This document shows, piece after piece, positions 1-10,965 of a DNA stretch of 64,000 nt; position 1 is the first letter of the stretch, and the number at the start of each line of letters is the position of its first letter. The notes under the pieces were generated by a model. That model did no database searches. It was not told where the DNA came from and was given only the letters and a program-made list of their open reading frames with translations. Both the position numbers and the translations under genes were made by a program. The stretch is from Poecilobothrus nobilitatus (taxonomy: Eukaryota; Arthropoda; Insecta; Diptera; Dolichopodidae), in assembly GCA_947095535.1 (NCBI GenBank), contig OX352772.1:106433672-106497671 (forward strand), given 5' to 3'.

Positions 1-776
1 CAATTCAATTTTATACAACTGCTTCGATGTATTATTAGTATTGCGTGAATGTATTGGTAAAAAGTTTTTTATATCACTTATATCCACAATATTAGCATTG
101 ATTTTTTTTGCAATTTTTAACAATACATTTTTCCCCTCAACAATTTTGAGCGGCAAGTCGGCTATAATTAAATTTTTTTTAAGCTTTTGTTGCTCTGCTA
201 CATTTGCTAAGCTTTCAAGTTGATTTACCCTGTTTTCCAAAGCTTGAACTTTCCCTTCAGTTTCTTTTATTTTGATCTTTAAATTTTTATTTTTTTCACA
301 AAATATTTTATTTTGTGTGAGTGCATCGTCCATTTGAGCACTAAGATATGTTTGCGATTTCTGGATTTGCGTTTGAGATTTATGGATTTGCATAATAACC
401 CCATACATTTAAGATATTGCGCCATTTTAGTTATATGACAATTAGAGAGATTGAACGATGAAAGTTGAATTATTCCATGATTTAGGATTTCTTCTAAACT
501 TGCATCCTCGTTATCTTCAGCTTTGTTTACTTCACCAGAATCAGAATCACTTGTCTCATCATCCGGAATTAAGATTGAGGCATTATTTTCACCATCACTG
601 GGAAGACATTTCGTACATTTTCAAGTGAGTGACCCAGATTTAACTAAAGCAAAGATGTCTTTAGTTACCTTTGCGCATTTAGCATGAAAAAAATTCTGGC
701 ATAGCCCAGTACATTGCACTCCTCTTTATCTGCCTGTAATACCGCCATTGCAAGCTTCACATCGTTTGCTAGACAT
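1..776 (-). pseudogene. LINE ORF1 with PHD-like zinc finger and coiled coil (broken, runs off window)
   Basis: Read on the minus strand from an ATG at 776. Seen: a Cys-rich finger at the N terminus (CEACNGG, then CTGLCQNFFHAKC, then CTKC) resembling the PHD finger in ORF1 of CR1/Jockey-type LINEs; an acidic linker; a heptad-rich stretch around 200-380; and a KKNLIIADLP-type strand at about 140-170 like the RRM-like core of these ORF1 proteins. Two stop codons fall inside the finger and the coiled coil is reached only after a frame change, so it is not translatable as one protein. The same architecture recurs at 32460-33518. The known family role is binding LINE RNA. No ORF2 is present here; it would lie left of the window. 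Confidence 0.72.
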
Positions 777-1990
777 CTTATATATATATTTTTTTTTTTG
801 TTTTAGTTATATTTCTTTTTTTTTATCTTTCTGCTACTTTCCTTTTTAATTTTTTGTAGAAAATTTTATCACCTAGCTGGTGATTATTTCCGGTCGGCAC
901 CCAAGAGGAGGGTTTGAATTGAGGATTTTTGCCTAATACTCTAAATATTCATAATGATGAGTCATTACCAATTTCACAATTTTTTTTTCTTAACAAGTCA
1001 CAACTTGATAAATCATATACCTCTCTTTTTGCTGGTAGTAGATTCGATGAAAGAGATCTTAAAATGTCAATATCAATAATACATGGTGTAAGATTTTTAA
1101 CTGGCTTCTTAACAAGGTAAATTTAAATTTAAATTATTTGTTAAATATTTATAAAATGAAGGCGATTTATAGTTCATGTCAAGAGCTAATTCTTTTTCCT
1201 CCTTTTCCCAACATAATTTCTTGGATTTTGGATGTAATATCACCTTACTGAATATTTTGTCATTATTTTTTACCCCCTTTAAACCATCATTTGATGAGTA
1301 CCCTATTTTGATGAGTTATTAAATGTTCAAAACTTGGTAATGCTAATTTTGAAATAGATGAAATTACTAAAGATATTTTGATTGAAGTTTTTAAATGAAG
1401 TTTTGAAACTGTTTTTAAATGATAATGAAGTTTTTAAAGAAACTGACCCGACAAACAAAAGTTCACCGTAGCAGTGATCTCGGACACATATTCTCCGAGC
1501 TATGGTCCCAAAATATAAATGCAAAGGTACGAAAATTTCACGAGTTTAGCCGATTAAACAAAAACTGTAGCTGGTTTATCCGACTGCGAATGAGCATGAT
1601 ACGGAAAGTCACGAAAGTGGAGAACAGCATACATTTTTTATTTCTTCTTTTTTTTTGCTTTCTTATTTTGTCCGTTTCGTTTTTGTTAATTGTTCTAGAA
1701 CTTAGTTGTTAGTTGTTCTAGAACTTCTAATTGTTAAGACGTGTTTCAATTTATGTTATTATTAGTGAAAGAAATTTTGTGATTACATATAATATATAAT
1801 ATAAAGTTAAATTAAAATAGAGAAAAGTAAATACAGAAATAAATATAAAAAAAAGTATTACAAATAAAAAAATAGTAATAGTGAAATTTTTTAAATTAAA
1901 AAACACTGGTTTGTTTGAAATATTGCAAAATTGTGCGTTTCAATCGATTTTTTACCGGGTGAAACTATTTCAATTTTGTTTAAAATTATT
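777..1990. other. A+T-rich stretch without a recognised gene
   Basis: 777-880 is T-rich and probably the 5' UTR of the ORF1 to its left. A short G+C-richer piece (888-930) starts with CCGGTCGGCACCC. An open frame at 929-1120 (plus, 63 codons) and a pair of antiparallel frames at 1327-1712 match nothing I know. The stretch at 1395-1440 repeats the motif GAAGTTTT with Lys/Phe-rich low complexity. A 14-bp direct repeat TTGTTCTAGAACTT occurs near 1689 and 1710. I see no splice-supported gene. Confidence 0.5.
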
Positions 1991-1994
1991 AAAT

Positions 1995-2620
1995 TTTATT
2001 AAAACTTTCTTATTTTGAGAAAAAGCTGTTAAAAGTTATTGGAGTTGAGAACTTTATTTTCAAAAAGGTAAAGGTTAATATTATCTATAAAACTTAAAGT
2101 TATAATTTAATTTATTTATTAAATGTGTACATAGTGATTTTTTTAAGATTTATTAAATACATTTTCACCAAGTAAAACTCAGGCACATTTCCTGAATTTT
2201 TGCCAAGTGAAACTCGGACACATTTCTTAAATTTTTAACGAAAAATTAAAAACCTTATTAATTTTTATTAAAATTTTTCATTTTAGAAAAAGCTGTTAAA
2301 AGTTATTGGAGTTGAGGACTTTATTTTCAAAAAGATATTTTTCAAAAAGGTAAAGGTTAATATTATCTATAAAACTTTAAGTTAGAATTTTATTTATTTA
2401 TTAAATGTGTACATGGTGATTTTTTTAAGATTTATTAAATACATTTTCACCAAGTAAAATTCAGGCACATTTTCTGAATTTTTACCAAGTGAACCTCGGT
2501 CACATTTCTTAAATTTTTAACGAAAAATTAAAAAAGTTATTAATTTTTGTATTTATCTATAACACTTTAAGTTATAATTTAATTTATTTATTAAATATAC
2601 ATATTACGTACCTACTGATT
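1995..2620. repeat. Left tandem array, about 267-282 bp period, 2.2 copies
   Basis: The motif AGCTGTTAAAAGTTATTGG begins at 2024 and again at 2291 (267 bp apart). AACGAAAAATTAAAA recurs at 2237 and 2519 (282 bp); the difference is a small insertion that duplicates the TTTTTCAAAAAG segment near 2335-2350. A third, internally deleted copy runs from about 2551 to 2610. Each copy holds paired CCAAGTGAAACTCGG-like motifs. It lies just before the transposase start at 2761, so I read it as a subterminal array of that transposon. Confidence 0.7.
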
Positions 2621-2760
2621 AAAACTTTTTTGAAGATTATTAAATTAATTTCTTTTACTTACGTTCATTTAAAATTAAAATCTTAAAAAAATTTTTAGTC
2701 AGCAATATTGAGGCACATTAATTAACTGTACGTTATATACATAATATAGATCTGTTCTAA

Positions 2761-4856
2761 ATGCCAAAATACAAATCTTTGCATTGTTTATCAAAACAAT
2801 CAATTAAACGATGTTTGCGTAGTACAATAAAAAAGAAAAAAATTCGGCGTACACAAAATAAAAGTGCATCAAAAACAATTTGCAACGAAGTACATTCTAT
2901 AGATAATTCAGGGAATTCTGATCCATTTTTTGTAGAAGAGGAGTTTCATAATGATTCTACTGAGACAATAAGTAACGTTGAAGATGATACTATAATAGAA
3001 GGAAAATTGAGTTTAACTGAATTTCTTGGATTCTGGGCAGTAGAATATAATATTAAAGCAAACGCTCTAAATAGTCTTCTAGTATTTTTAAGAAATAACA
3101 GTGACTTTCAAAATATTCCAGTTGACAGTAGAACACTATTACAAACTCCTAAAATGAGAAATTGTGTTGAATGTCCACCAGGCAAATATGTGTACTTAGG
3201 TTTTCAATCAACTTTACATAAAATAATTTCTAATTTAAAAACTATTCCCTCGGAAATTGTATGTGACATTAACATTGATGGGATACCCATTACAAGGAGT
3301 GATCAAAGCTGTTTTTGGGTCGTATTGGCTAGAGCTGACAATATAGTTGAAAAACCTATATTTGTAGTGAGTATTTATCATGGATATAGCAAACCAAAAA
3401 ATTTTAATGAGTTTTTAAGACCATTGGTTAATGAGCTAAAGAGCTTAACTTATCAAGGATATACGTTTGAAAATACAACATATCCTATTAAAATTAGAGC
3501 GTTTATTTGCGATGCACCTGCAAAATCAAGCATTTTGGGAGTAAAGTCACATAATGCATACTTCGGTTGCCTGTAAGGTTAAATGTAAGGTAAAATGTAA
3601 GGTTGAGGGAGAACATATTAAAAACAGAATGACGTATCCGAACTTAAATTCTAAAAATAGAACTGATGACGATTTTAGGACAAAAAATGATTTATATCAC
3701 CACAATCACTCATCAATCATTGAAGAGCTTGATATTGATATTGTCAAGCAATTTCCTTTGGAATATTTACATTTGGTTTGCTTAGGAGTTGTTAAGAAAC
3801 TCTTGAAAATGTGGGTGTGTGGGGCAACCACATCACTTCTAGCAAGCAGGGATGTACTTAGAATATCAGAAAAGTTAAAAACCATTTCAACAACTCAGCC
3901 TTGTAATTTTCAAAGGAAAATAAGACCATTATCAGATTTATCATATTTTAAAGCATCCGAATTTAGAGTTTTTGTATTATACTCGGGGCCTTTTGTATTA
4001 AAAGAAGTTATATCTTTAGAAAGATACAACCATTTTTTACTTTTGCATACTGCAATACTATTGCTATGTAATAATACTTTTTGCCGTACTATTTTGCCGT
4101 ACTATTGCTATTTTTTAGCAATTTTATATTTTTAGCTATCTACTTTTTGCCGTACTATTGCTATGTAATAATACTTTTTGCCGTTGCCCATATATTTGTG
4201 CCATACCATTAATATTCTTCGAGAATTTATTAATGGTATGGCACAAATATATGGGAGACATCATTTAACTTACAATGTTCATTGTTTAATTCATTTAGTG
4301 GATGATGTCGAGCAATTTGGGAATCTTGATGAATATTCAGCTTTTGCATTTGAAAGCTATATGTCAGTTATAAAACGATTTTTAAGAAAACCAAACCAGC
4401 TACTTGAACAAGTTTGTAATCGTATTTGGGAATCTAATCTATTTAAAAATATTAATATCAGTAACAAAAGTAAAATGAAATTCCCAATTTTGAAGAAACA
4501 AAAAAACATGGAAAATGGTAAAACTATTTTCTTTCAAGTTGTTTTAGAACATTTTGTAATTGATAATGGAGCAAGAAATAAATGGATTTTATCAAAAAAA
4601 AAAGGAAATTATTAAATTTATACACTTGGAAGAAATAGATGACAACTTTTATATATATGGAGTGCAAATGCTTAATCGTACAGATTTTTATACCATTCCG
4701 ATTACATCAAGTAAATTAGACATTTTTCAATCAGATCTAACAGAGTCTGTAGCAAAATTATGGAAATTAGATTCGATAGAAAAAAAGCTTTTTGCTATGA
4801 AAAATGTGGAAAAGGCTTATTACGCTTTTTTCCCCCTGCTTCATTCTAAACAATAA
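2761..4856 (+). pseudogene. Tnp2-like (CACTA/EnSpm-type) DDE transposase, broken
   Basis: The ATG at 2761 opens a 271-codon frame with a basic N terminus, an acidic linker and the transposase core. Landmarks are NIDGIPITRS (first Asp), FICDAPAK (second Asp), and SHNAYFGC leading into a CKVEGEH segment. The core continues in another frame (3554-4135) with FPLEYLHLVCLGVVKKLL, then 4178-4615 (HHLTYNVHCLIHLVDDV) and 4560-4856. This order is that of insect Tnp2-type transposases related to CACTA elements. Breaks: a slipped triple repeat at 3567-3612; a rearranged zone at 4053-4255 with a palindrome; and a frame shift near 4595-4603 in an A run. The C terminus (YYAFFPLLHSKQ) looks complete, so the gene was about 690 codons. 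It lies 265 bp upstream of the DUF4806 gene on the same strand; the two are probably one element. Confidence 0.78.
4187..4255. repeat. Long near-perfect palindrome inside the transposase
   Basis: The 28-bp left arm starting CCCATATATTTG is mirrored by the arm ending CAAATATATGGG. The short centre TTCT-TCG-AGAA also pairs, giving about 32 paired bases with a 2-nt bulge. Only the right arm reads as family-like protein; the left arm is an inverted copy of it. Confidence 0.9.
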
Positions 4857-5121
4857 GGTAGTTTGATATTATAATCAATTTGAAAATTTGTTTGCTATCT
4901 ATATATTATTTGTTTCTTGTTTTGTTTTTTTGCTATTTGTTTCTGCTTTTTTCTTTATTAACAAAACTTTACTTTACTTTATAATTAACAGTGTGTGTGT
5001 ATTAAATGCTTAATTTTTTTTTATATTTAACATGTATATTTAACACTGTCTTATAATTTTTGTTTTTTAATTATACTTACGCAAACTAATTTTAAAAAAG
5101 CATAATTTTAATTTATCCAGG

Positions 5122-7161
5122 ATGTATACCGTTATTGAAACAATAAGTAATTGTGGAGGAAAGGAAGTAGCAACCGTTCTTTCAAAATGGATTGTTGCAG
5201 AATATGTATTTTGGCCTGACAATTATCATAAATCTATAAAAAAAAATTTAGAAATAAATTATACCTGGACTAAATACCAATGCACTATTTTAAAATCTGG
5301 ATTCAATTCATTGTCGGAAGCTAAGAAAGCCGAAAAACATTATGAAGCACATACAAATTCTGAGACTGAATATGTCTCAGCTAAAAAAAAAAAAAATGTA
5401 TAGTTAGCGATTTTAATGAAAACTTTCTAATGGACGTAAATGAAGGTGATGAAAATGATATAACAAACGAATGCATGCCGCCGGTTATTCCCGATACTAA
5501 ACCCATTTACTCTAAATGTAAGTTTCGCATTGTCATTAACTTTTAATACACTTTAATCTTTTTTAAAATTTCAAAATATATTTAAATATTTAAGAAGCGT
5601 TTCATATTGACATATTTATATTTATTTAATAATTATTTTAGTTCAATCTGCCTTTACAAAATCTCATGATACCATGTTGCATGACAGTTTCGAGGAAACC
5701 AAAAAGAATTTCCCTTCATTGGTTCCAATTAAGCAACCTATTACTCCAAAACTAAAAGGTATAATTTCTTATATTTTTTTATTATGTCAATATATATCGA
5801 TATAACAATATCTGTGTATGTAAAAAGGTTTTTTTTTGAAATTCATACTCACTTATGATAAATTTCAGAGCAAACAATTACTTCGAAGTCATATATTAAT
5901 CTTGATAATGCACAAGTTGAATATGCAGCAGATGTTGAAAAACAATACAAAGATTCAACAACCAATGTTCAAGTAATTGAATGCGTTACCATTCCTAATA
6001 AATTCCCAATTTCAGAAGGAACTTTTTCTGAAGGTAAATTTCGTATGTATTTCAAAATATCATAGCCATAATAAATTTTGTATTATGATTTAATACATAA
6101 AGCTATATTTACTATTATTGACCAATTTGTTTGATTTGATGTTCTAATTAATCTAATTTTTAAAACAAAGTGGATACTGAAACACCTTTATCTGATACTG
6201 AAATAATGCAGAATTACTCTCAACCAAGTAATGACAACCGCAGTTCTGTGGAAACTTTGGGCAAAGTTTGTAAATCGAATTGCTTTTTAAAAAGCCCAAT
6301 ACGAGAAACCCAAAATGAAGTGTCAAATAGTATGATATATAATTTAATAAAAGAAAATAACACAAAAAATAAAAAAGAAGTTAAAGAATTAAGAAAATCT
6401 ATTACAGAATTGAAAACCAAAATTGACAAAGTTGATAAAACACAATATAAGACTAGAAAAAAATTAAACTAGTTCTGGAAGAGAATAAAAAAATTAAAGA
6501 GTGTATGGAGACTTTACTACATTCTATGAAAAAAACAAATCCAGTCACTATAAAAAAAGACATGACATTTTCTTATCCCGACGTGCCACTACAAACTGTG
6601 GAACAGTTAACAAATTTTAACGACAAATTGGTTAATTTACACTATATGGATCAAATGGTATAATTATTTTAACTATATCATTAAAATTGTATTTATGTTG
6701 AAATTGTAGTTTTCATTAGTTTTACTAATATTTATATACCTTCCTGGAATTATTGTCTACAAAAATAATATTTTTAGATTATCCGAATATTCAAATACCA
6801 GCGCCCGTCTCTAAATAAAACTATAAAATACGTCTTTCATTTATTTAGTTATGATCTCATAAGGAAATATTCTTGGTCTGGACAATCGGGTCTTGGAAAA
6901 GGTATGAGCTTGTGTTTATTTTTTACTGTTGGCTTTAATCTCTACTAACTTAATTTTTGTTTGCTTTTTATTTTTTCAGATATCAATAAACTAATATTTT
7001 CGGAGAACACCGGTATAATCCAACTATTGGAAAACGTAATAAATTATTCTAATAAGGAAAATAATGTAACTTACGAGCAGGTCAAAAAAGGAATACAAGA
7101 GTTTTTAAAACGATCTAGTATAAGAAATACAAGAGAGAAAAAAAAATTATTACTATCATAA
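5122..7161 (+). CDS. DUF4806-family protein, six exons, two frame breaks
   Basis: Inferred exons: 5122-5517, 5642-5758, 5869-6033, 6171-6657, 6778-6901 and 6980-7161. Each is bounded by GT/AG (for example AAAT|GTAAGT at 5518, TTTCAG at 5863-5868, TTTTTTCAG before 6980). The N terminus (MYTVIETI, then SKWIVAEYVFWP) has the Trp/Trp-Pro pattern typical of insect DUF4806 proteins. The middle is Ser/Thr-rich with a coiled coil (KEVKELRKSITELKTKIDKV). Exons 4-6 hold the DUF4806 domain (LVNLHYMDQM, then IIRIFKYQRP, YSWSGQSGLGK). Exons 5 and 6 join in phase as GK|DINKL. Two breaks fall in A runs at 5384-5396 and 6458-6465. Family function is unknown; such genes accompany Tnp2-like transposases in insects, so a DNA-binding accessory role is plausible. 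It could be intact if the A runs are sequencing errors. Confidence 0.7.
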
Positions 7162-7412
7162 ATTTATAAGTTTCTTAATATTAATAAGTTTCTAATTTTT
7201 TATTATCAATTTATTTATTTTGTTTTCTTTGATCTTTTTTGTGAAATTTTAAAATCAATTTAATACTATACTTTTTTATTATTAATTCATTATTATTCAT
7301 AATTTTATTATAATTTTAAAAAAATTTAAAGTAAATAAATTAACAATTAATGAATTCAGATAAAACATTTACTTTAATATATGATTTAAAAATTAAATAA
7401 ATAATTATAAAA

Positions 7413-7910
7413 TAAATTAATCACATAAAACTAATTTTTATTACCGAAAAATCCTTGAATTGTATCTCAAATTTCTCTAATAATGAGGTTGTGAAATCAC
7501 TGAGTTTTGGTCAACTAATACCCAAATATTACCAAAAAATTACTAATTAATGTCTTACATTGATCTGATAGATAGTCTGCATATTACCCATAAATTAGTC
7601 ACATAAAACTGGTTTTTGTTATCGAAAAATGACTGAATTGTATCTCAGATTTCTCTAACAATGAGGTTGTGAAATCACTGAGTTTTGGTCAACTAAAACT
7701 CAAATATTACCAAAAAATCACCAATTAATATCTCACATTGATCTGATAGATAGTCTGCATATTACCCATAAATTAGTCACTTAAAACTGGTTTTTATTTT
7801 CGAAAAATCACTGAATTGTATTTCAAATTTCCACAGCAGTATGGTGGTGAAATAACCTAGTTTTAATTGACTGACACTATAAAAATTTCACCAAAAAATC
7901 ACTGAAGTGG
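7413..7910. repeat. Right tandem array, 178-bp period, 2.7 copies
   Basis: TAAATTA(G/A)TCAC with following ATAAAACT begins at 7413, 7591 and 7769, exactly 178 bp apart. Copies 1 and 2 are about 90% alike; copy 3 decays after about 130 bp. Each contains CACTGAGTTTTGGTCAACT, whose reverse complement resembles the CCAAGTAAAACTCAG motif of the left array. It starts about 250 bp after the DUF4806 stop, so it is the likely right subterminal array of the same transposon. Confidence 0.75.
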
Positions 7911-8148
7911 ACTATAAATTTCCTTAAAATCTATCCTTAAAATAACCGTAATTTGGACTCTTAAATCATAGGTTAATAATCCAAGGTATTATAATGGACA
8001 CGAAACCCGATAATAACCTGAATCAGTCTTCGTTAGGAAACATTCCTTGCCCAAGATCTTCCAAACAGCACACTTATTACGGTACGGTACGTTATTACGG
8101 TCCTCAGGCACACCTCAGTTTTTTTTTGGACTCAAACATTTAAATTGT
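7911..8148. other. Spacer without recognised content
   Basis: Unique-looking A+T-rich DNA with a small direct repeat of TTATTACGGTACGGTACG near 8076-8100. No coding signal was seen. Confidence 0.4.
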
Positions 8149-8589
8149 TTTTCGGGTGATAGTCTATATGAATTGATATTTAAAAAAAAAACCTGTAAAC
8201 TATACTGAAAGTGATTTAAGAACGTATTATCAAATACTTAACAAAACAAAAGCACATATAAGAAATTATGATAATTTAGAACAAATAAAAGACAACAAAT
8301 GTTTTAAATACAAAAATATATTAAGAAAATTAAATGAACATGATTATAACACTAGACATAAAAAAAAACCGGTTCAAGTTGTTAAATTTTTTTTCATAAA
8401 TCTTCTACACCAGAAACCCATTTAAATTATACATATCAATCAAATCAATATGTTTAATGGGATGATTCTAATGATTTAGTTGATATATTAAGGCTTTTAG
8501 TTCCATCAAAAACAGCTCGTAACAATAATCATCACAATGAAATTGTATCTTTAATTTAAGAATTGAGAGAAGCGAACATAATTCAATAA
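8149..8589 (+). pseudogene. Polinton DUF8207-type protein, two internal stops
   Basis: One reading frame, in phase from 8158 to a stop at 8587-8589, holds 143 codons with two internal stops. Recognisable pieces in order: DSLYELIFKK, YYQILNKTKAHIRNYD, KCFKYKNILRKL, WDDSNDLVDILRLLVPS and HHNEIVSLI-stop-ELREANII. This is the C-terminal DUF8207 signature seen in many insect Polinton/Maverick elements; its function is not known. The N-terminal part of the family protein is missing. It is followed 31 bp later by another Polinton gene on the same strand. Confidence 0.72.
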
Positions 8590-8620
8590 TATTTTACGTT
8601 AACAATCTTTAAAAATCAAA

Positions 8621-9131
8621 ATGTCACTTGATAAGTTTGGACGTAGTTCAGCTTTTTCTTCTTTTAGAAAACTGCATACTCAAGGTCCTCCAGGTATAGA
8701 TTTCAAATTAACTTCTGAAGGAAATTAAGATTTGGATAATAAAATTTTATTAAATGTTCAAGATTCGGTTGACGGAAATGATGTAGCAACGCAAAGATTT
8801 GTGAATAACCAAATTTTCTTTCACAAAAAACTAATGAAAATCGATGTAACAAAATGTTTCCAGGATTTGGTTAACTTAACTTAACTTGACTTAACTTAAC
8901 TTAATTTGGTTAAGTGAACTTAAATTAACAGAAGAAAATTTAATAATATTGGAAGAACAAATACAATATAGTTTAGGTAGAGTTCATCACGAATTTTCTA
9001 CAATATTAAATGAAAAAATTTCAAAAATTAATGATTTTATTGAATTTCAAATTAAAAAACCAATGAAATTTATTAATGAGAGACTGCAAAAAGCTGAAGC
9101 TAAAGCTCAATTAGCATTAGATTTAAATTAA
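8621..9131 (+). pseudogene. Polinton MSLDKFGR-type structural protein, split by a microsatellite
   Basis: The ATG at 8621 gives MSLDKFGRSSAFSSF, a conserved opening of a Polinton/adintovirus-type late protein, followed by GPPGIDFKLTSEGN and a stop. DLDNKILLNVQDSVDGND continues in the same frame. A (TTAAC)n microsatellite at 8871-8912 then interrupts the frame. The reading resumes at about 8920 with KLTEENLIILEEQIQYSLGR and a helix-rich end at 9131. The family is often thought fibre- or coiled-coil-like; that is an inference. Broken by one stop and the repeat. Confidence 0.65.
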
Positions 9132-9552
9132 TAATCCAATAAAAAAATAATTGGGATCAGTTTACCTTTAAATTTTGAAAATGGATATACATACATCAAA
9201 TCCGATATATGTACTTTAAATATTTTTTAAAATAATATGAACATATTTTACTAGAGGAGCATTATGAACAGTTAAAAGATCATTTCAAATTTTGAAAGTT
9301 ATTTAAAAATTCTATACAAATTGGGACGAAAGAATGTGAATAGAATTGCAATATATGTCCGATTACATCCGATTACATAAAATATTGGGAAATATAGCAC
9401 TGGATCGTTATAGATTTAATCAAAGAATTCTAAATACCGATGATATTATTTCTAAGATTTGGATGGTAATCATCGGAAATTCATTTTCAATCAAAAATTT
9501 TCTAATTAGTTACATAATAATTATGTACATTTCATTTTATTTTATTTAAAAA

Positions 9553-10441
9553 ATGACTAAAAGAGAAGTGGTTGAAAAGCTGAATAAGCCTGCACGACGA
9601 AATTTTAAACGACGTAGAGTTGTAATTAAAGGATTTGATGATCTTTAGCAAGCAGATTTAGTAGAAATGGGAAATATGCTAAAGAGAACGAAGGCTTTAA
9701 ATTTTTATTAACTGTAATTGATACTTTTTCTAAGTATGCAAGGGCAATCCCTATAAAAACAAAAACGTCAAAGAACGTCATAAAAGCAATGCAATATATT
9801 TTTGTAAATTTTAAAAGATATCAGCAAAATTTACAAACAGATGATGAGAAAGAATTTTTTAATAAAATATTCAAGAATTTAATGGATAAATGTCATTTAA
9901 ATCATTATTGAACATTTAGCATATTAGGCCTCTGGAGCCTATTGTAGAGCGTTTTAATAGGACTTTAAAAGAGAAGATGTGGAAAGAATTTAGTTTTAAT
10001 GGAAATTATAAATGGATTAACCTAACTGCAGAATTAGTCAAACAATATAACAGCACTAAACATCGAACAATTGAGAACCGACCATCTGATGTCAAAATTT
10101 ACTTAAAACTGTATATAATCATATAAAAATAGCTTTACTTTAAAAATATAAAGTAAATGATTCAATTCGAATAAGAATATTCAAACATATATTTGAAAAA
10201 GGTTATACACCTAATTGGACAACTGAAATATTTAAAATAAGAAAGGTTCAAATCACCAACCCAGTAAAATACTTATTAGAAGATTATCAAAGACAACCAA
10301 TACAAGGTAGTTTCTATAAATACGATTTGTTAAAAACTGCACATAAACAAGTATTTTTTATTGAAAAAGTTCTTAAAACGAGAGATACAAAAAAAATTAT
10401 TTTATTTCATTATTATTTAACGGTAGTATATATGGCACTTG
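9553..10441 (+). pseudogene. Polinton integrase (copy 1), degraded
   Basis: Starts MTKREVVEKLNKPARRNF, then RRRVVIKG and ADLVEMG (first catalytic Asp region). Across frame shifts it continues through LQTDD, a VERFNR-like segment after 9935 (third catalytic Glu) and PNWTTEIF near 10210-10235, ending with a segment before 10300 like the chromo/SH3-like tail of Polinton integrases. The HHCC zinc-binding part is not recognisable upstream. Stops at 9649 and 9911 and several frame shifts make it dead. The protein would insert the element DNA. The region 9132-9552 holds an open frame (9346-9549) I cannot assign. Confidence 0.75.
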
Positions 10442-10464
10442 GGCCTGGAAAAATTTGTATGCAA

Positions 10465-10965
10465 ATTAGGTGTTTGTAAATAATAGACAAGGTCAACTAG
10501 ATAATGTAGAACAAGTAAGTGCAATGATCTAAACAGGTGTTGTAATATGTAGTCTTTTTTAATTATGCAAAGTTCAATGAGTATTTTGTAGTATTTTTTA
10601 ATTATGCAAAGTTCAATGACTTAAACAAGTGTCGTGCATAATTAAATTTCCGGAAAAAGCTTTTGTAAATAATAGACAAGGTCAACTAGATAATGTAGAA
10701 GAAGTAAGTGCAATAATTTAAAAAGGTGGTGTAATATGTAGTATTTTTTACCGCTTGTATAATTAGTTTCCGGAAAAAGCTTTTGTAAATAATAGAACGA
10801 GATAATGTATAACAAGTAAGTGCAATGATCTGTTTTATATTGATTTAAACTAATTGGTCTATAATAACATAGACTACGTAAATAATATGCAAGAATAATA
10901 TTTATTTTTTTAATAAAAAGCTTTCACGGTCAACCAGTTGATAATATAGGAAACATAATATTAAC
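10465..10965. repeat. Irregular tandem repeat near the end of Polinton copy 1
   Basis: TTTGTAAATAATAGA begins at 10473, 10662 and 10782 (189 and 120 bp apart), each followed by GATAATGTA(G/T)AA(C/G)AAGTAAGTGCAAT. A diverged echo (GGTCAACCAGTTGATAATATAGGAAAC) lies at 10929-10955. TTAATTATGCAAAGTTCAATGA is doubled at 10560-10620. It lies between the two Polinton fragments and may be part of terminal repeats. Confidence 0.65.

Larger units (their letters stand above)
2024..7910 (+). mobile_element. Tnp2/DUF4806 two-gene DNA transposon (ends not fixed)
   Basis: Transposase and DUF4806 genes lie head to tail between two tandem arrays that carry a similar motif in opposite orientations. This layout is like the subterminal repeats of CACTA elements. 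I could not identify matching terminal inverted repeats or a target-site duplication, so the outer limits are those of the arrays only. Confidence 0.55.

Noticed and set aside
929..1120. 63-codon frame as a host gene
   Set aside because: No recognisable domain, splice signals or conservation evidence; left as unassigned.
1907..1925. CACTGGTTTG as a CACTA-type left terminus of the Tnp2 element
   Set aside because: No inverse CAAACCAGTG was found in 7900-8200, and no 2-3-bp target duplication could be set.
7413..7910. CRISPR-like array
   Set aside because: The whole 178-bp unit is repeated, with no distinct spacers; the context is eukaryotic.
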